This document shows positions 37,091 to 47,300 of a DNA stretch of 64,000 nt, piece by piece (the stretch's first letter is position 1; every line of letters begins with the position of its first letter). The DNA is from Limnohabitans sp. G3-2. GTDB taxonomy: Bacteria > Pseudomonadota > Gammaproteobacteria > Burkholderiales > Burkholderiaceae_C. The position numbers and the translations under genes are program-made. Where the stretch lies: assembly GCF_002778275.1 (NCBI RefSeq), contig NZ_NESG01000002.1, positions 62,001 through 126,000 on the forward strand. The letters are read 5' to 3'. The notes below the pieces were generated by a model. The model was not told where the DNA came from. It did not search any database and saw only the letters and a list, made by a program, of their open reading frames with translations.

Positions 37091-39881
37091 TCTCTGAGCT
37101 GCCTACACGGCAGTGAACTTCAGCAACACCTCGGTCTTGAGCACCTGCGATTTCTGAGCTGCCTACACGGCAGTGAACGCGTCGAGCTTGGCGCCGCTTC
37201 CAGGCACGGCTTTCTGAGCTGCCTACACGGCAGTGAACTCGGCCAACGGCGGCGACAGCTACTGCAAGCTTTTCTGAGCTGCCTACACGGCAGTGAACTC
37301 AAAGCGCTTGAGGGGTGCGATGGGGGTGGTTTTCCGAGCTGCCTACACGGCAGTGAACAGGCTTGGGTGGTGTTTTGCCGCTGTTGTTTTTTTCTGAGCT
37401 GCCTACACGGCAGTGAACACGGGTGCTGGCTGATCTGCCAGCGCCTCCAATTTCTGAGCTGCCTACACGGCAGTGAACGTAGTCATTTGATTCTCCTGCG
37501 CCTTCCCTTTTTTCTGAGCTGCCTACACGGCAGTGAACTGGCTGCGACTTGGTGCAACATTGCGGGGCATTTTCTGAGCTGCCTACACGGCAGTGAACCG
37601 CTGTCCATGCACCAGCACCTCGCGCTGAGCTTTCTGAGCTGCCTACACGGCAGTGAACAAGAAGCGACACAAATGAGTTTCGCTAACTGATTTCTGAGCT
37701 GCCTACACGGCAGTGAACTTCATCCCTGGCTTTGACGATCAGCGCCTGGATTTTCTGAGCTGCCTACACGGCAGTGAACGATGAGGGGCTTGAGGCCAGT
37801 GGCCCGAAAACTTTCTGAGCTGCCTACACGGCAGTGAACCAGTACCCAACCGACAAGGGATGCGGCCAAAATTTCTGAGCTGCCTACACGGCAGTGAACG
37901 GGTTGTGGACGGTGCCCGCTTGGCCCGTGTATTTCTGAGCTGCCTACACGGCAGTGAACCCCAAGTGCATCACTTGCGCGAGGGCCAAGGCTTTCTGAGC
38001 TGCCTACACGGCAGTGAACTTGGTGCGGTCATGTCCAAGTCAAGCTGAATTTTTCTGAGCTGCCTACACGGCAGTGAACGGCACGCCCTACACCTGCACC
38101 AAGCCCTTCTTTTTCTGAGCTGCCTACACGGCAGTGAACCGCAGGCACACACACGCTGTACGCGCGCTATGTTTTCTGAGCTGCCTACACGGCAGTGAAC
38201 GATTCGCCACCACGCTCGTCTGTCACGCCTGCTTTCTGAGCTGCCTACACGGCAGTGAACTGCAAGCGCTTCGTGAATGATCCTTAGTCCAATTTCTGAG
38301 CTGCCTACACGGCAGTGAACGGGTTGGATTTTGTCAATGCATTACGCCCGGTTTTCTGAGCTGCCTACACGGCAGTGAACATGGTGCGCACGTGGGCGCT
38401 TTACTGGCCAATTTTCTGAGCTGCCTACACGGCAGTGAACGGGTTGCCCCAAGCCGCAGCCATTCTGAGTAATTTCTGAGCTGCCTACACGGCAGTGAAC
38501 AGGGTCGCCCCAAGCCGGAGCCATTCTGAATATTTCTGAGCTGCCTACACGGCAGTGAACTTCAGGGTGTCGAGCACGTTGGGCTCGGTGTCTTTCTGAG
38601 CTGCCTACACGGCAGTGAACGTGGCCAGCGCCACGCTCTACCCGGCCCAAGTTTTCTGAGCTGCCTACACGGCAGTGAACAACAGCGGCGCGGCGGCCAG
38701 CCTGACCTTTGTTTTCTGAGCTGCCTACACGGCAGTGAACATTATGGAAATCGATGGCAAAGCCCCTTATTCTTTCTGAGCTGCCTACACGGCAGTGAAC
38801 ACCCATGTGCGCTGTGCCTCCAGCTTGTCAATTTTCTGAGCTGCCTACACGGCAGTGAACGCTGGCGGGCGCCCACGGCGGGCGCTTGCCAGTTTCTGAG
38901 CTGCCTACACGGCAGTGAACTTTTTAAGCCGGGGCGGCACGCGCCTCACGCTTTTCTGAGCTGCCTACACGGCAGTGAACCTCGGGCACGTTGATCTCCC
39001 ACGCCCACTTGATTTCTGAGCTGCCTACACGGCAGTGAACTTTGGGATGACGTGCTGTCATGCATGGGCGATTTTCTGAGCTGCCTACACGGCAGTGAAC
39101 AAAAGAAGCCATTGAGACGGCGGACGGCATCAATTTCTGAGCTGCCTACACGGCAGTGAACGTGGTCTTGCCATGTTGGCATCGGGCAGTTGTTTTCTGA
39201 GCTGCCTACACGGCAGTGAACTTCACGGTTCAGAATTGTCTTGGCAACATCAATTTCTGAGCTGCCTACACGGCAGTGAACATCTGCAACAGCGTGGCGC
39301 AATCGGTCATCGATTTCTGAGCTGCCTACACGGCAGTGAACATGGCCATTGCCGGGGCCGTTTGTGCTTATGATTTCTGAGCTGCCTACACGGCAGTGAA
39401 CAACTACGCCGAGCGCATCACCCTGGCCGAGCATTTCTGAGCTGCCTACACGGCAGTGAACCGCGCCGCAGCGGTCAAAGAGGCCAAGCAATTTTTCTGA
39501 GCTGCCTACACGGCAGTGAACGGGTCATAGTGGGGATTGAACTCGCGCACAGTTTTCTGAGCTGCCTACACGGCAGTGAACTGGTCGTTTCTCGTTTTGA
39601 CGTCGGCCGCCTGTTTCTGAGCTGCCTACACGGCAGTGAACATGACCCCCAAACGCGGCCTAACCCACGCCGATTTCTGAGCTGCCTACACGGCAGTGAA
39701 CACCTCAAAGCTGTGGTTTTCCACTTCGGCATTTTTCTGAGCTGCCTACACGGCAGTGAACTTGGGTAATGGCTTGCGCGGTGTCCCATATTTTTTCTGA
39801 GCTGCCTACACGGCAGTGAACAAGCTCAGTGCGAGCGCGGTCAGCGTCAACGCTTTCTGAGCTGCCTACACGGCAGTGAAC
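37091..39881 (-). CRISPR. Type I-F CRISPR array: 47 repeats of 28 bp, 46 spacers
   Basis: The repeat, read on the minus strand, starts GTTCACTGCCGTGTAGGCAG and ends CTCAGAAA: the canonical type I-F repeat with a palindromic hairpin (CTGCCG...GGCAG). Counted by hand: 47 copies, 43 spacers of 32 bp and three of 33 bp (37719-37751, 38140-38172, 39101-39133). 45 repeats are identical; only 37091 and 37331 carry one change, both at the low-coordinate end, marking it as the old trailer end. Transcription is therefore leftward from the leader at about 39.9 kb, the same strand as the cas operon. Two adjacent spacers (38441-38472 and 38501-38532) are near copies. Confidence 0.99.
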
Positions 39882-40010
39882 TACACCCAATCGCCACTAA
39901 GTGTTTGACCCGTCAGGGTATTTTTAGGGATGTCCAAAAAATCCCAAATTCCAACCCCTGTTGCAAGTCCTTGATTTACAAGGGTTTGCAACTGGGCCAG
40001 AAAAAAAGGG
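39882..40010 (-). promoter_or_regulatory. CRISPR leader, with dyad element
   Basis: The 129 bp between cas6f and the first repeat are visibly A/T-rich. A dyad spans 39960-39992: outer arms GTTGCAA/TTGCAAC and inner arms CCTTG/CAAGG around a 5-nt centre. Crude T-runs lie near cas6f. No unique -35/-10 pair could be fixed. The array promoter is inferred to be here. Confidence 0.8.
39964..39976 (-). promoter_or_regulatory. Candidate IHF-binding site in the CRISPR leader
   Basis: On the minus strand AATCAAGGACTTG matches the IHF consensus WATCAANNNNTTR at every fixed position. It lies about 82 bp from the first repeat, within the leader dyad. IHF bends leader DNA for spacer integration in several type I systems, including I-F. 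Function here is inferred. Confidence 0.55.
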
Positions 40011-40583
40011 TCAGAACCAGGGCACGGTAGCTTGACTACTCAAACCGTAGGCACCAAATTCGCCCGACACAGGCTTGGTCTGAATGGGGCCGTGGCGGAC
40101 GAAGAGGCGAAAGCGCTGCCCGCCTGTGCTGTTGCTTTGCAGGTTGATGAACGGGTCGCTCAGCTTGGGCGCTAGCGGCACGTGGATGCATGCTTGCGCC
40201 TGCGCCTCGCTGATGCCCTCGCGCTGCATGAGGCGTTTGACCAAGCGGCGCTTCACCCGCTCGGGACTGCTTTGCACCTGTACGCGGCGCACGCCGCGGT
40301 GCTGCGCCGTGGCGGGCACGGTGGCGATAGGGCTGGTTTGCACCAGTTCGCGCATGGCCCCGAGCCACGGCTGGGCTTGCAGCGCAGTCAAGTCGGCCGC
40401 ACTGCCGTGCAGGCGCAGCACGTTGCCCAGGTGCTTTTTGGTGTGTGCAGGAAAGCTCACACCGACGCTTTGCGTGGCGAGCGCCACCAAGGCTTTATGC
40501 AGCTTGGCGTACAGGGCGTTGAGCAGTACGGTGGCGGGAAACTCTGGGTCTGGCCGCAGGTGGATGTCGATGTAGTGGTTCAT
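40011..40583 (-). CDS. cas6f: Type I-F CRISPR RNA endoribonuclease Cas6f (Csy4)
   Basis: Processes the pre-crRNA at the repeat hairpin and stays bound to the crRNA 3' end. The 190 residues start MNHYIDIHLRPDPEFPATVL. The catalytic His is at position 29 (A-K-L-H-K-A), the same number as in Pseudomonas Csy4. The basic recognition helix is R-V-K-R-R-L-V-K-R-L. The last residues (FGAYGLSSQATVPWF) match the family end. It starts 5 bp after csy3 and is the last cas gene before the leader, the standard I-F order. Confidence 0.96.
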   Translation of the reverse strand: MNHYIDIHLRPDPEFPATVLLNALYAKLHKALVALATQSVGVSFPAHTKKHLGNVLRLHGSAADLTALQAQPWLGAMRELVQTSPIATVPATAQHRGVRRVQVQSSPERVKRRLVKRLMQREGISEAQAQACIHVPLAPKLSDPFINLQSNSTGGQRFRLFVRHGPIQTKPVSGEFGAYGLSSQATVPWF

Positions 40584-40588
40584 GGCGC

Positions 40589-41698
40589 TCAGTCCTCTGC
40601 GTTTTGTCCATTACTTTCGCTTGATTTTTTACCCTTTGCTCGACTAAAAACACCTCCACGGATCAGAACAGCGATTACAAAATTTTTTTGTTCGTCTGAT
40701 AGTTCTTTACCGCACATCCACTTACCCAGTAGCGTGTAGAAGTCATCGTTGGTTTCAGTTGGTTTGCGATACGCGAAAGATTTGTTCGTGACAGAACCAT
40801 AAGGCTCTACGGCAATGGGGCTAGTGATATCAGCCCCCTGATACCAGTTATCAATTGTTCGAATTGCATTTCCAATTTTTTGAGAATGCAAGGCAGCGGT
40901 GTCAGCGACTTTGTACAAAGTCTTCCCTTTTCTGGCTTTTTTTCCATCACTAAGAGTTCTCTCTTGTCCAGACAAGATCAACTCCTGAGATGGATATACC
41001 TCTTGCCCTACCCCCACGCGCACAAAAGCGGTAATGTGCAAAAGCACGTGTTGCTGACCGCTCAAACCGTTTTCAATCAAAGCGGCCAAGGGTTGCACGT
41101 CGCCGCCCTTATTGTTTGAGCCAGAAAAGTCGCAGAGTGAGGTTTTTAACGCATCAAACATCCAGCTTTCTTTGGCTTTACCGTCCACCATGTGGGCCAC
41201 ACGCACTTCCACGTTTTCAGCGCCCATGCGGTTGCGCCATAAAAAGCGGCCATTGGCCAAGTTTTGTGCATAGCGGCTCGCAAGGACTTTTAAACCGAAG
41301 TTGTTTATATAGTCAGTCACGATCTCTTTTAGTCTCGACTCATACGACAGGATGTTGCATGCGGAAGGATGTGCGAATCCCGGCAATATCCTCATGCTGA
41401 ACTGCACTCTCAGCGTGTCGAGATTTGGGGGCAGTCTAGATTCATCTACGGTCTGCAAGTTAGGGTTACCAATATCCGCGTCCAGTTCCGCCGGATCATG
41501 GTCTTTCGTTTGCAAATCGTTCGAAATCGTTCCCCTTATGGATTTTTCAGTAACTTTTATCGCTTGCCAGAGTGACTCATTTGCTCGGTCATTCCAGCGC
41601 CCTGCATAAAAAATTCCATCTGATGGATCAAGCTTTCTTTCAAAAGCCAATACAGGTGGGGTGATGTCCCATGCGGGTTTTGATGCTTTCTTTGCCAT
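40589..41698 (-). CDS. csy3: Type I-F Cascade backbone protein Cas7f (Csy3)
   Basis: Six copies coat the crRNA spacer in the I-F surveillance complex. The 369 residues contain the conserved segment L-A-N-G-R-F-L-W-R-N-R-M-G-A-E and the G-V-G-Q-E-V-Y-P-S-Q-E region. It starts 20 bp after csy2, with AGGAGC upstream of the ATG as ribosome binding site. The C-terminal tail is polar (KGKKSSESNGQNAED). The gene is noticeably more A/T-rich than the flanking chromosome genes, consistent with horizontal acquisition. Confidence 0.95.
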   Translation of the reverse strand: MAKKASKPAWDITPPVLAFERKLDPSDGIFYAGRWNDRANESLWQAIKVTEKSIRGTISNDLQTKDHDPAELDADIGNPNLQTVDESRLPPNLDTLRVQFSMRILPGFAHPSACNILSYESRLKEIVTDYINNFGLKVLASRYAQNLANGRFLWRNRMGAENVEVRVAHMVDGKAKESWMFDALKTSLCDFSGSNNKGGDVQPLAALIENGLSGQQHVLLHITAFVRVGVGQEVYPSQELILSGQERTLSDGKKARKGKTLYKVADTAALHSQKIGNAIRTIDNWYQGADITSPIAVEPYGSVTNKSFAYRKPTETNDDFYTLLGKWMCGKELSDEQKNFVIAVLIRGGVFSRAKGKKSSESNGQNAED

Positions 41699-41718
41699 GG
41701 TGTTTGCTCCTTAAAAAA

Positions 41719-42816
41719 TTAATCAAAGTCAAGTTGGTTGGGGTTGGAAGATGAGGTGTCGTTTTCGCTGTCTCCACGCTCTGCGGCCATGTCGGCCTCA
41801 GCGCTTGGGGCCTTGTCATCGGGTGCGCGGTAGCCGTTCACGCAGCGGTACAAGCCCAGTTCTGGGTCGTACTCGGGTTTCCACATGAAGGCTTCGGCGA
41901 TCTCCAAGCGGTGTGGGCTGACCCATTGACCGATGGAGTACACGCTTTCGACAAAGCGAAAGGGCGTGTTCGCATCGCGAGCGTTGGCTACGGTGCCAGT
42001 CTCGTAGCTGCTTAAGGTGGCAAAGCCCACGGGCATGGGCACCAGCCAGCCTGGGCGCGCGTCTTGTTTCCAAGTCACTTGACCTGTGGCTTCATCCGAT
42101 TGCGCACGGTGGTTGATGCGCGACAAATCCAGCCACGCGTCCAGCAGCGTGGGCGCGGCGCTGGCGCTCGTCGTAGTGGCTTGGGCCGCATGCTCGGCTT
42201 GCAATGTTTGAAGGCGTTGCTGCAGCACGTCGTCGCGCGTGACCAAGGCAAAGCCCGGCAGCAAGCGGCGGCGCAGTTGCTTGAACTGTTTAAGCTGGTC
42301 TTCAGGCTCGGCCTTGAGCACCTCCATGCGCGGTGTACGCTGGGGGGCTCGCAGCTTTTGCAAGGTCGGCATGATGCTGCCCCCCGCCAGCCGCATACCC
42401 GCCACCTCGGCGGCCACGGCCTCTGCGGCGGCTTGCGCGTCTTCGTCACTCACATAGCCTTGGGCTGTATGCACGGTGAAGACCAGAGAAATGTCCAAAT
42501 GCGCACGCCCTTCCTCCACGATGGCGGCTGTGCCGCCGTCTTGCAGCACCGGGTTGCGCGTGAGGGCAAAGCTGCGCGTGTAGCCGCCGGTCGTGACTTG
42601 CGGCTCAAAGCGGTGGCAGACCACGCCCACCGATTCAAAGCGCAGGCTGGCAGCAAGAGCATTGGCCTCGCCCGCTTTTTGCATCAAACGCCGTTGCAGC
42701 GCCACCATGAAGCCGGTGAACGCGGTGATGGCTGGGAAGCCCCAGGTCATGGGGCTGCTGATGCAATTGGCATTTTGCACGCGCAAGCGCGGCAGGGTGA
42801 GCAGGTGCTTAGACAT
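41719..42816 (-). CDS. csy2: Type I-F Cascade protein Cas5f (Csy2)
   Basis: Binds the crRNA 5' handle together with Csy1. I start at the ATG at 42816 (365 residues, MSKHLLTLPRLRVQNANCIS), which overlaps the csy1 stop by 8 bp; the extension to 42915 lies in csy1 and is not conserved. Segments SSPMTWGFPAITAFTGFMVA and GGSIMPTLQK are typical of Csy2. The C-terminus has an acidic tail (AERGDSENDTSS). It is coupled to csy1 by overlap and followed by csy3 after 20 bp. Confidence 0.94.
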   Translation of the reverse strand: MSKHLLTLPRLRVQNANCISSPMTWGFPAITAFTGFMVALQRRLMQKAGEANALAASLRFESVGVVCHRFEPQVTTGGYTRSFALTRNPVLQDGGTAAIVEEGRAHLDISLVFTVHTAQGYVSDEDAQAAAEAVAAEVAGMRLAGGSIMPTLQKLRAPQRTPRMEVLKAEPEDQLKQFKQLRRRLLPGFALVTRDDVLQQRLQTLQAEHAAQATTTSASAAPTLLDAWLDLSRINHRAQSDEATGQVTWKQDARPGWLVPMPVGFATLSSYETGTVANARDANTPFRFVESVYSIGQWVSPHRLEIAEAFMWKPEYDPELGLYRCVNGYRAPDDKAPSAEADMAAERGDSENDTSSSNPNQLDFD

Positions 42817-44275
42817 GGGCCACCTCTTGCTTGGCGTTTTGCGCTGTGGTGTCGGCCAGCTCGTCGGCCCGCATGTCGAGCCAGCACATGGCTTCCTCCA
42901 AGCCGCCGCGCTCATAGGCTTTCAGGGCCTCTTCGCACAGCTTGCGCCACACGTTGTACTCGGGGTCGCCCACGGGCAGGCTGCCTGCTGGGGTGCTTTG
43001 TAATTGGTGGTTGAACCACAGGGCAAAGTCTTCACTCACCACGTTCAGCGTGTCCGTGGGCGGTGTTTGGTTTTGCGCGTGTGCTTGCTGCCATGCGCCT
43101 TCGGGGTCAAGCCAAAACGCGTGCTGTGGTTTGAGTTTGCACTCAGGCTGCGCCACCCAGCCCGACTCCAACTCGCGCAATTCCGTGGTGAATTGCAAAA
43201 GCTCCAGCAGCAAGGCGTTCACATGCTGGGCCCGGCGGTTGCGTGTGGGCAGCGTTGCGGGCGGGTCGGTCTTCAAAAACTTCAGCAAAGTCCGAAGCTC
43301 GGTTTTCACCTCCGCCCTGCGCCCATAACGCCCGAACATCGATTCGGTGTTAAGCAGGGGCTTCAAGGGTTGTGAAACCCATTGCGGAGGGACGGAGGCC
43401 AACAAATAATTTGCGCCTTGGCGAACTTGATTGAGTCGGCTGACATTTCCTTTCGACCGAATGGTTTGCCCACCGATGTTTTTAACTGCAAGCAATGGGT
43501 ACTTGCTTACAGCCAACTCGTGCATCACACCCTTCTCTTGCGCTTGCCATGCTCTGGCCTTGTCAGAAAGTTCTATCTGTTGGTTCTTGAACTTTGGGCT
43601 TTTGCTATTTCTGTAGTGCTTTGCAGCATCTAAATCACCATGAATAAGTTCGTATGCTTTATGCACCAGAGAGCTTGGAAAAAGTGGTTCTAGAAGATGG
43701 AAAGCAGCGTCGTTTTCTACATCTGACGAGATAGGCCAGTACATTTGCTTGGCTAATGTGTGCGCGGAAGGTTGGTCTTCAATCTCCAGCAAAGCCGCAA
43801 AGGATTGCATCCAGCGTTTTGCTTGCTCGGCATCGTCTGACAGTGCAGTGGCCAATGCAACGTCGTTATTCACAGCAAGCTCTAGAAAGGTTTGTCCATC
43901 GAACTCGCGGCTTAAAAAGTCAAAAACATCTAGAACACCTGCATCTCCTGTCACATCAAGTGTGTACTCATTCCCCAAACAGTGGCTACCTACTATGGGC
44001 AATTTTTTAAGACTGGCAGGGTGTGCATGCAGGCTACTTCCTCCTTTAGCACCAGAATGAATCGCTTTGAGCGTATGCGTCACGGCTTGTATGTGACCCG
44101 CCCGCCTTGCGGCATTCTCTAGCCAGTTTTCGGCTTGAAACCGCGCTTGTATCTGCTGCTGAAGTTCAGCCCGTTTGGGGTCGTCGTCCTTCAGTTTTTC
44201 CAGCTTGTCGTTAAGCCGTTTTTGCAAAAACTCGTGAATTATTTTTTGCAACGCTTCACTTTTGTTTTTATCCAT
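42809..44275 (-). CDS. csy1: Type I-F Cascade large subunit Cas8f (Csy1)
   Basis: Recognises the PAM (GG/CC type in I-F) and, with Csy2, caps the crRNA 5' end. I prefer the ATG at 44275 (488 residues, MDKNKSEALQKIIHEFLQKR): it has GGGGTGA a few bases upstream and lies close to the family N-terminus. A longer start at 44329 (506 residues) leaves 7 bp to the cas2-3 stop and is also possible. The segment ENAARRAGHIQAVTHTLKAI matches Csy1. Its middle (43.4-44.1 kb) is distinctly A/T-rich compared with its ends. Confidence 0.9.
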   Translation of the reverse strand: MDKNKSEALQKIIHEFLQKRLNDKLEKLKDDDPKRAELQQQIQARFQAENWLENAARRAGHIQAVTHTLKAIHSGAKGGSSLHAHPASLKKLPIVGSHCLGNEYTLDVTGDAGVLDVFDFLSREFDGQTFLELAVNNDVALATALSDDAEQAKRWMQSFAALLEIEDQPSAHTLAKQMYWPISSDVENDAAFHLLEPLFPSSLVHKAYELIHGDLDAAKHYRNSKSPKFKNQQIELSDKARAWQAQEKGVMHELAVSKYPLLAVKNIGGQTIRSKGNVSRLNQVRQGANYLLASVPPQWVSQPLKPLLNTESMFGRYGRRAEVKTELRTLLKFLKTDPPATLPTRNRRAQHVNALLLELLQFTTELRELESGWVAQPECKLKPQHAFWLDPEGAWQQAHAQNQTPPTDTLNVVSEDFALWFNHQLQSTPAGSLPVGDPEYNVWRKLCEEALKAYERGGLEEAMCWLDMRADELADTTAQNAKQEVAHV

Positions 44276-44336
44276 CTTCACCCCTTTCGTTAAAAAATGC
44301 TCTCGAAAATATTGGCTATCCATACCCATGCAATAC

Positions 44337-47300
44337 CTACTTCATCCGTTCAAACCCCAAAGCGTGGTGGAACTGCCAGCGCGTAATCACATTGCTGTCC
44401 TTCGATTCTTTTAGGGTGATGCCTCCAAACTTTTGGGCGCAATCCTGCATTGGCATATCCAGTTGTTCGGCCAAATCGCTCAGGGCTTGTAAGTAGTTGC
44501 TGGCGCACCAGGGGCTGATGCATTCGGCTTGCAGATGCTTATCGGGAAGTTGTTCCCACTCGCTGTTGGCGCTGATCCACACCGCTGTTTTTTTGCCCCA
44601 TCCTTGTCGTGTCTCCACCACTTTTTCAAGCTGCACTGCATCACCCTCTTCATTGGGCATAAGGCGAAATTCCACCTCTTTACGCTTGTCGCTTTTGTCG
44701 TAGCGAAAAGGCTGCATGCGGGGCAAAGTGGCTGTGAGGGTGGCGTCGTGCGGGGGCAGGTGCCAGCAGGTGGCGGCGTTCAGCGGGGCATCGCTGTTTG
44801 TACGTGCCAGCATGGTGTCTTGCATGCGAGCGTGTTCCAAATCGGGCAGCAATGTTTGGACATTCAGCACGGCGGGGGCTTGCAGACGTGGGCTTGCATC
44901 AATGGTGAACATGGCCTGTTTGTTCAGCAAAGGCTGTATCAGTTGGGCCATGTCGTGCGTTTTCAGCTTGAAGGCCTCGCAGGTGTTTTCAAACCCAGGT
45001 TTTACAAAGCAAGGCTGTGCTTTGCCGCTTTGTTTCCAATGCTTGTAGTTGTACTGAAACACGCGAATGTTGGGCGTGGTGATGTGGGTTTCGCCCACCT
45101 TCAAGGGCCGATGTCTGCGCACGCGCCCAGCCAGTTGGATGAGCGAGCGCATGGACGAGGGTTCGACAATGGCCCAGTCGTAATCGTGGTCGCGCCCCAC
45201 CTCGGTCACGGGCGAGCCCAGCACAATGAAAAGCTGGTCTTGCGCCGCGTGGGCGTTGATGCGTTGGCGAATGTCGGGCAAGTCAAACACGGCATTGGGC
45301 GTTTTGCGGTTGAGGGCTGCGTCCAACTGCTGCTCAATGCGAGAGCGCAAGAGCAAGGGGTATTGCGAGTGATAAGTGCACAGGTGCACGTGCAGACCTT
45401 CGGGCCAGGGGTGCTGGTAAAGGGCTCGGGCCACCTGCACCAGAGGCTCGATGTTGGCCATGCGCACCAAGCCAAAGCTCACACGCTTGGTGCTTTTCGT
45501 GTCTGGGCTGTGGTGGGCTTGGTGCAGCTTGGAGGCCAGTTGGGCAATGCGCTCGGCGAATTGGCGGGGCAAATCTTCGGGGTTGTTTGGCCCCTCTTTC
45601 AAGTCCAACTTGGCCAGTTGTGCCAAACGGGCCGGACGCTCTTGCTCGGGCTTGGGGCGCTTCAAGCGTGCCAAGCGCTGCGTCACAAATTGCTGGTGCT
45701 CAGCAGCAAAGCGGGCGGCGTCGGGGCAGGCGCTGTGCTGCACATCAAATTCATCCACCCACAGGCAGCACACATTCAAGGTCAGGCCGGGTTCGCCCCG
45801 GTTGGCTTGAAAGTGCGCACGCCCTCGGGCGTAGGCAGCAAACAGGCCCTGCACCATGTCGGGCGGCAAGGTGGCAGACGACAGCAGCACGCGCGAGCCC
45901 AGCAAACCCGCCCAAAACACCAAGCGCGTGAGCGCGGGCAGGTCGGCCATGTCAAAGTCGTCGGGCTCGTCCAGCACCAAGTCGCTGCTCATGAGGCGAA
46001 GCATGGGCGCAATTTGGTGACCGCCGCGCGTGCTTTCGGTGGCGGGCACCAAGTGGTCGATGGTGCAGACCAGCAGGGGGGCGGTGATGAGGCTTTTGCT
46101 GTGCGCATCGTGCAGCACACGTTTGAGCAAGGGATGGGCGTCGGGGTTGCCCTCAAACAGCACATGGCTGCCCTCGTCCATCAAGTCTTGCGCAGAGGCC
46201 GAACCGCTTTTTTCAGCCTCTTGTTGCTGGTGTTCAAACAAGGCTTTTTGCGCGGCACCGCCCACCCGAATGGCAAGGTCTTCTTCGCTCAAATTAAGTA
46301 GGCTTTGAAACGCCCGCCCGGTTTGCAGAGTGAGTGTGCGCAGCCCCAAGGAAAACGCGCAGCGCATGCCCTTTGCAGGGTCGGCCAAGGCGTACATGAT
46401 GCGGGCGTTGGCCAAGGTTTTGCCGCTGCCCGTGGCGGCCAAGTTGACGATGAACGCGCCTTGCACATGAGCATTGGTGCGCAGGCTGGAAGCCAAGTCA
46501 AAGGCTTTGTTTTGCCATCGAAATCGCAGTTCGGTGCTGGGTTTTTTTAAACCCTTGTGTTGACACAGGCCGGGTAATTCGCGCTGCAAACTGGGCAAGG
46601 CGCGGGTGACTTCGCCGCCGTGCTGGGCCACGCCCAACAGGTGTTCGTCCAATGTTTGATTGAAAACCGTTTTGTTTGTCAGCTTGTCAAAGTAGGTGTT
46701 GGCATAGACCGGAAAGTTGGGTTTTCCGCTGGCATGGGTTTGGCCTTCGACACGGCCTTGCATGGCAACAGGCTTGCCATCTTTCACATCAAAACTCAAA
46801 CGCGAGTAGTGGTGATCGGCCAGCATCAAGCACAGGCGCGTAACGTGCATGAGGTAGGGGTTGCCCAACCAAGCGCTGTGCTTGGACAACTCCAAACGCT
46901 TGAGCAAACCCTGCGCCACCCGCGCAGCCCGCTTGCGCCACAGCGCGGTGGTCACGGGCAGGTGGCTGGCGGGGATGTCCCAATAAGCTTCTACGGGCAA
47001 GGCTTTGCGAGTTGGCCTGTTTGTGGTTTCGCTTTCGTCATCGTCTTTGCCCGAGCGAGGTCTGGAGTCTTCATTCCAATAGGCGGTGACGTTCTGGAGC
47101 ACGTCAGCCAATGCGGCTTCGGTGTCGATGTTGTCATCTGGCTCTTGCGGCAAACGATGATGAGTAACCACCAGCCAAGCTACCGCCTGCGCCAGCGGTG
47201 CGTTTTGCATTGCGACAAAAGGGGCTTCGGTATTACTGTCCACACCGTCACGCTGAAAACGCTCTGGCGCAGTCCAACTTTCGTCGTCAGCCTGAGTGGG

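Noticed and set aside
37120-39890. Open frames through the CRISPR array giving repeated peptides with HCRVGSSE or LSCLHGSE
   Set aside because: They are translations of the repeats. The 60-bp repeat-spacer period is a multiple of three, so frames stay open by chance; no start signal or protein family fits.
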